From NCBI GenBank assembly GCA_964374095.1, contig CAYJXJ010000053.1:1-25271 (forward strand): DNA of 25,271 nucleotides. The letters are read 5' to 3'. The notes below the pieces were generated by a model. It was not told the origin of the DNA, searched no databases, and saw nothing but the letters and a program-made list of their open reading frames with translations. The DNA comes from CAYJXJ01 sp964374095. GTDB taxonomy: Bacteria > Elusimicrobiota > Elusimicrobia > UBA1565 > UBA9628. This document shows positions 22,243 through 25,271 of this stretch, piece after piece (position 1 is the first letter of the stretch; the number at the start of each line of letters is the position of its first letter). The position numbers and the translations under genes were made by a program.

Positions 22243-23628
22243 ATGGAGCCGCGCTGGAGGACCCTGATCGAGCCCTTCCGGGTCAAGGTCGTCGAGCCCC
22301 TGGGATTCACCACGGAGCCCGAGCGGGAGGAGGCCCTTCGTGAAGCCTCCTACAACGTGTTCCAGGTCCCGGCCGACAAGGTCCTTATCGACCTGCTCAC
22401 TGATTCCGGGACCTCGGCCATGTCGTCGGAGCAGTGGGCCTGCGTCATGCGGGGCGATGAGTCCTATGCGGGCGCCAAGAGCTTTTTCACTTTTGAACGA
22501 ACGATCCGGGACCTGACCGGCCTGCGCCACGTCCTCCCCGTGCACCAAGGGCGCGCGGCCGAGCGCATTCTCTTCAGCGCGGCCGCGGGCCCGGGCAAGA
22601 CCGTGATTTCCAACTCCCATTTCGACACCACCCGCGCCAATGTCGAGGCCGCGGGCGCTTCGGCCCTCGACCTGCCGATCCTCGGGGCTTGGGACTTCGA
22701 CTCACCCGGCGACTTCAAGGGAGACATCGACCTCACCGCCCTGGAGGAGGCCTTGCGCCGCCTGGGCGCCGCGAATGTGCCCATGATCGTCATGACCCTG
22801 ACCAACAACTCTCTCGGCGGCCAGCCCGTTTCCATGCGCAACCTGCGCCGCGTCTCCGAGATCGGCCTCCACTATAAGGTTCCCGTCATCATCGACGCGG
22901 CGCGCTTCGCCGAGAACGCGTGGTTCATCAAGAAGCGCGAGCATGGCTACGCCGCGCGCCCGGTCCGGGAGATCGTCCGGGAGATGTTCTCCTACGCCGC
23001 GGGCGCCATGATGAGCTGCAAGAAGGACGCCTTCGCCAATAATGGGGGTTTCCTCGCCCTCAACGACGCCGACTGGGCGCGTCGCGCGAAGGAACTCCTC
23101 ATCGTCGGGGAGGGGTTCCCCACCTACGGGGGCCTCGCCGGACGCGATCTGGAGGCCGTCGCCCGGGGGCTGGAGGAGGTTCTCGATGAGCGCTACCTGG
23201 CCTACCGGATCCGCTGCGTCGAGTATCTGGCCGGAGGCCTGCGCCGCGCCGGGGTGCCCATCGTCGAGCCTCCGGGGGGCCACGCGGTCTACGTCAACGC
23301 CTTGAAGTTCCTGCCGCACATCCCGCCGCACGGCTACCCCGGCCAGGCCCTGGCCGTCGAGCTCTACCGGACGGCGGGCATACGGGCCGTCGAGATCGGC
23401 TCCCTGGCTTTGGGGCGTCACCGCGGTGGAGAGTTCGTTCCCGCGCGCATGGAGCTCCTGCGCCTGGCCGTGCCGCGCCGAGTCTACACCCAGAGCCATG
23501 TCGATTTCATCATCGAAGTTTTCGGCGAGATCGCCAAGCGCAGGGACCGCATCCGTCCGCTGCGGCTCCTGGAACATTCCGAGACATTGATGCATGTCAC
23601 CGCGCGTCTCATGCCGGAGCCTGCATGA
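22243..23628 (+). CDS. tnaA: Tryptophanase (L-tryptophan indole-lyase)
   Basis: The 461-residue fold-type I PLP enzyme of the beta-eliminating lyase family splits tryptophan into indole, pyruvate and ammonia. The PLP lysine should be K261 in MMSCKKDAF, and Y75 in GDESYAGAKS is the conserved catalytic tyrosine. Two markers separate tryptophanase from tyrosine phenol-lyase: VEIGS near 385-395 (phenol-lyase has ERG, the substrate arginine) and H451 in LMHVTARL, matching the His of LRHFTAKL in Escherichia coli TnaA where phenol-lyase has Phe. Length is typical (E. coli 471). No TnaC-like leader peptide with a conserved Trp was found upstream. It overlaps the sensor kinase gene as ATGA. Confidence 0.92.
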   Translation: MEPRWRTLIEPFRVKVVEPLGFTTEPEREEALREASYNVFQVPADKVLIDLLTDSGTSAMSSEQWACVMRGDESYAGAKSFFTFERTIRDLTGLRHVLPVHQGRAAERILFSAAAGPGKTVISNSHFDTTRANVEAAGASALDLPILGAWDFDSPGDFKGDIDLTALEEALRRLGAANVPMIVMTLTNNSLGGQPVSMRNLRRVSEIGLHYKVPVIIDAARFAENAWFIKKREHGYAARPVREIVREMFSYAAGAMMSCKKDAFANNGGFLALNDADWARRAKELLIVGEGFPTYGGLAGRDLEAVARGLEEVLDERYLAYRIRCVEYLAGGLRRAGVPIVEPPGGHAVYVNALKFLPHIPPHGYPGQALAVELYRTAGIRAVEIGSLALGRHRGGEFVPARMELLRLAVPRRVYTQSHVDFIIEVFGEIAKRRDRIRPLRLLEHSETLMHVTARLMPEPA

Positions 23629-25271
23629 GCCAGGGCCGCGTCCTTGTGGTCACCCGGGACAACATTCTCCTCAAGAACATCATGATGGCTTGGGCCGTCC
23701 GGGGCTACGAGGTCGTTTCCTGCGAGGGCGTCCGGGAGGCCGCGGTGCGCTTGGGCGGTGAGGAGTCGATGGTGGTCGTCGCGGACGGGGCGAACATGTC
23801 CGCCGCCGATCGGGAGGACCTGGCGCGCATCCAGCGGCAGAAGGGCACCTTCTCCCTCTTCGTGCTCGATACGCCGCAAACCTTGAACCCGGCGGAACCG
23901 GCGCCCTTGCGGCGTCTCTTTTGGCCCCCCCCGCAGGGGTTTCTCGACGCGGTGCGCGGCGCCCAAAAGCCGACGGTATTTCTCGTGGACCGCACCCTAT
24001 TCGCCGGTCACGCCCTGCAGCACGCCCTGCCCGGAGCGGGGATGACCCCCGTGGTCAAGGAGAGCCACATGGGCGTGGCCGAGGCGTTGGGCGGCGGGGG
24101 CGCCGTCGCGGCGGAGCCGCTGCCGACCCCGCGACGCCGATTCCTTTGGGGCAAGGACGAGGAGCCCCCCGCCGAGGGCGAGGCGTCCGGGCAGCGGGTG
24201 GTCGTCGCGCTGTTCCAGGGGACTCCGGTCCAGGCGGAGGCATTCGACGCGCAGCTGCGCAAGATCATCCCTGCCGCCGTCTGCTACCTCGTCTCGGGCG
24301 CGGATCCGATCCGCGCGGCCATGAAGGCGATCCAGGAGGGTCAGCCCGTCTATCTGCAGCGCGAGCAGGTCGTGCGCATCGCGGAAATCCTGGAGGGGGC
24401 CCGGGCGCCGGCCGCTTCGACGGTCCCCCGGGTCGCCGAAAAGATCCTGCTCCTGGAGAGCGACAAGTTGATCGAGAAGGATCTGGCCCAGGCCCTGACC
24501 GAGGACGGCTACCTGGTGACCATCGCCCGGGACACCGCCCACGCGGTCGCTCTCATCTCCCCTCCCGGAACCTACCATCTGGCCCTGATCGGAGCGGCCA
24601 TGGCCTTCGCCAAGCTCACCGCGCGCGACCTGGCCCTCGCCCTTCGGCGCACCGATCCCGACCTGCGCATGATCTTCATGGTCGACAAGTTCCCCGTCGA
24701 GAGCGTGGTCGAGCGCCTGAGCGAAGTGATCGAGCTCGGGGTCGACGACGCCCTCATCAAGCCGGTCAACCCGTCGTTGCTGCTGCGCTCGGCGGAAAAG
24801 GCCCTTCAGCGGGCCCGCGACCTCGGAGAGATCAAGCGCCTCAACAACGAGCTGGGGGAGTCCAACCGCAAGCTCGGCCAGATCAACAGTTTTCAGACCA
24901 AGTTCTTCCACATGGTCGCCCACGACGTGAAGAACCCCCTGACCGCGATCCTCGGCTACTGCGAGGTCCTCGCGGCAAAACTGACGGACCGTCCGGAGGC
25001 GCTCAGGTTTTCCGGCATCATCCACTCCGCGGCCAAGACGTTGAACCTCCTCATCTCGGACCTCGTGGACCTGGCCGCCATCGAGTCTGGCAAGCTCCGA
25101 GTCGAACTGGGGCCGCTGGACCTGGCGGCCGTGGTCCAGGATGTGGGGACCCGCATTTCGGTCGGGGCCAACCAGCGCAAGATCGCCTTCGCCGCCCAGG
25201 TCCCGGCGCAGTTGCCCCCGCTTTCCGGAGATCCCAACCGCCTGGGCCAAGTCATCCAGATTCTTCAGTTG
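23625..25271 (+). CDS. Sensor histidine kinase with receiver-like N-terminal domains (3' end outside window)
   Basis: The frame is open from ATG 23625 to the window end (549 codons). Residues 1-100 resemble a receiver domain (VLVVTRDNILLKNIMMAWAV) with D in VVVADGANMS. Residues about 125-260 include a second, weak receiver-like strand (TVFLVDRTLFAGHALQHAL). Residues about 275-395 form a third receiver-like domain (KILLLESDKLIEKDLAQAL ... LIKPVNP) in which the usual phosphoacceptor Asp is replaced (YHLALIGAAM), while the conserved Lys remains. A coiled coil (about 398-425) leads into a HisKA domain with H433 in HMVAHDVKNPLTAILGY, and the start of the ATPase domain follows. No membrane segment is present, so it is a cytosolic sensor. 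Its start overlaps the tryptophanase stop codon, which suggests joint expression. Confidence 0.9.
   Translation, partial: MSQGRVLVVTRDNILLKNIMMAWAVRGYEVVSCEGVREAAVRLGGEESMVVVADGANMSAADREDLARIQRQKGTFSLFVLDTPQTLNPAEPAPLRRLFWPPPQGFLDAVRGAQKPTVFLVDRTLFAGHALQHALPGAGMTPVVKESHMGVAEALGGGGAVAAEPLPTPRRRFLWGKDEEPPAEGEASGQRVVVALFQGTPVQAEAFDAQLRKIIPAAVCYLVSGADPIRAAMKAIQEGQPVYLQREQVVRIAEILEGARAPAASTVPRVAEKILLLESDKLIEKDLAQALTEDGYLVTIARDTAHAVALISPPGTYHLALIGAAMAFAKLTARDLALALRRTDPDLRMIFMVDKFPVESVVERLSEVIELGVDDALIKPVNPSLLLRSAEKALQRARDLGEIKRLNNELGESNRKLGQINSFQTKFFHMVAHDVKNPLTAILGYCEVLAAKLTDRPEALRFSGIIHSAAKTLNLLISDLVDLAAIESGKLRVELGPLDLAAVVQDVGTRISVGANQRKIAFAAQVPAQLPPLSGDPNRLGQVIQILQL

Noticed and set aside
22243..23628. 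Tyrosine phenol-lyase instead of tryptophanase
   Set aside because: The VEIGS segment and H451 match tryptophanase; phenol-lyase would have ERG and Phe at those positions.
23997..25250. 417-codon minus-strand frame opposite the sensor kinase
   Set aside because: The plus strand has the H-box and receiver-like domains; the minus frame is the typical Leu/Gly/Asp-rich shadow.
1..25271. tRNA, rRNA or CRISPR arrays
   Set aside because: No cloverleaf, rRNA-like segment or regularly spaced direct repeats were seen on reading both strands.

Overview
The window is GC-rich, densely packed bacterial DNA. One lipoprotein signal, one cleaved-signal-type protein and a PpiC/SurA-like foldase suggest a Gram-negative cell plan. 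The exact lineage cannot be proved from the sequence; an uncultured phylum such as Elusimicrobiota is only a guess. Ten Ns at 21782-21791 show that this is a scaffolded, probably metagenomic, assembly.

Region 1 (1-9026) is accessory. It starts with a leftward XRE-type HTH / SNF2 helicase fusion that runs off the left edge. It then holds a broken SAM methyltransferase, a secreted orphan protein, an S9 peptidase, an AbiEi/AbiEii toxin-antitoxin pair, a lipoprotein with its own terminator, an N-terminally short HigB-like toxin with an HigA-like antitoxin, and a frameshifted uracil-DNA-glycosylase-like fragment. It looks like an eroding defence island mixed with ordinary genes.

Region 2 (9063-12936, leftward) holds a 928-residue exported protein with four phospholipase-D-like repeats (two with an intact HKD motif, two degenerate) and a PpiC-type peptidyl-prolyl isomerase.

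Region 3 (12928-21695) is a tryptophan-degradation locus made of two convergent operons. The rightward operon encodes 3-hydroxyanthranilate dioxygenase, ACMS decarboxylase, kynureninase, kynurenine 3-monooxygenase, tryptophan 2,3-dioxygenase and a RidA-type 2-aminomuconate deaminase. The leftward operon encodes an atypical SDR, 2-aminomuconate semialdehyde dehydrogenase, an 87-residue exported orphan and kynurenine formamidase. Together they cover every step from tryptophan to the 4-oxalocrotonate level.

Region 4 (21782-25271) follows a scaffold gap with a near-duplicated flank and a long perfect dyad. It holds a rightward DUF971 gene, a tryptophanase and, overlapping the tryptophanase stop codon, a sensor kinase with receiver-like N-terminal domains that runs off the right edge. 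A second, indole-forming tryptophan route thus sits beside the kynurenine route, coupled to a signalling protein.

A recurring regulatory theme is a clear -10 box only 6-10 bases upstream of several start codons, which implies leaderless or nearly leaderless mRNAs.
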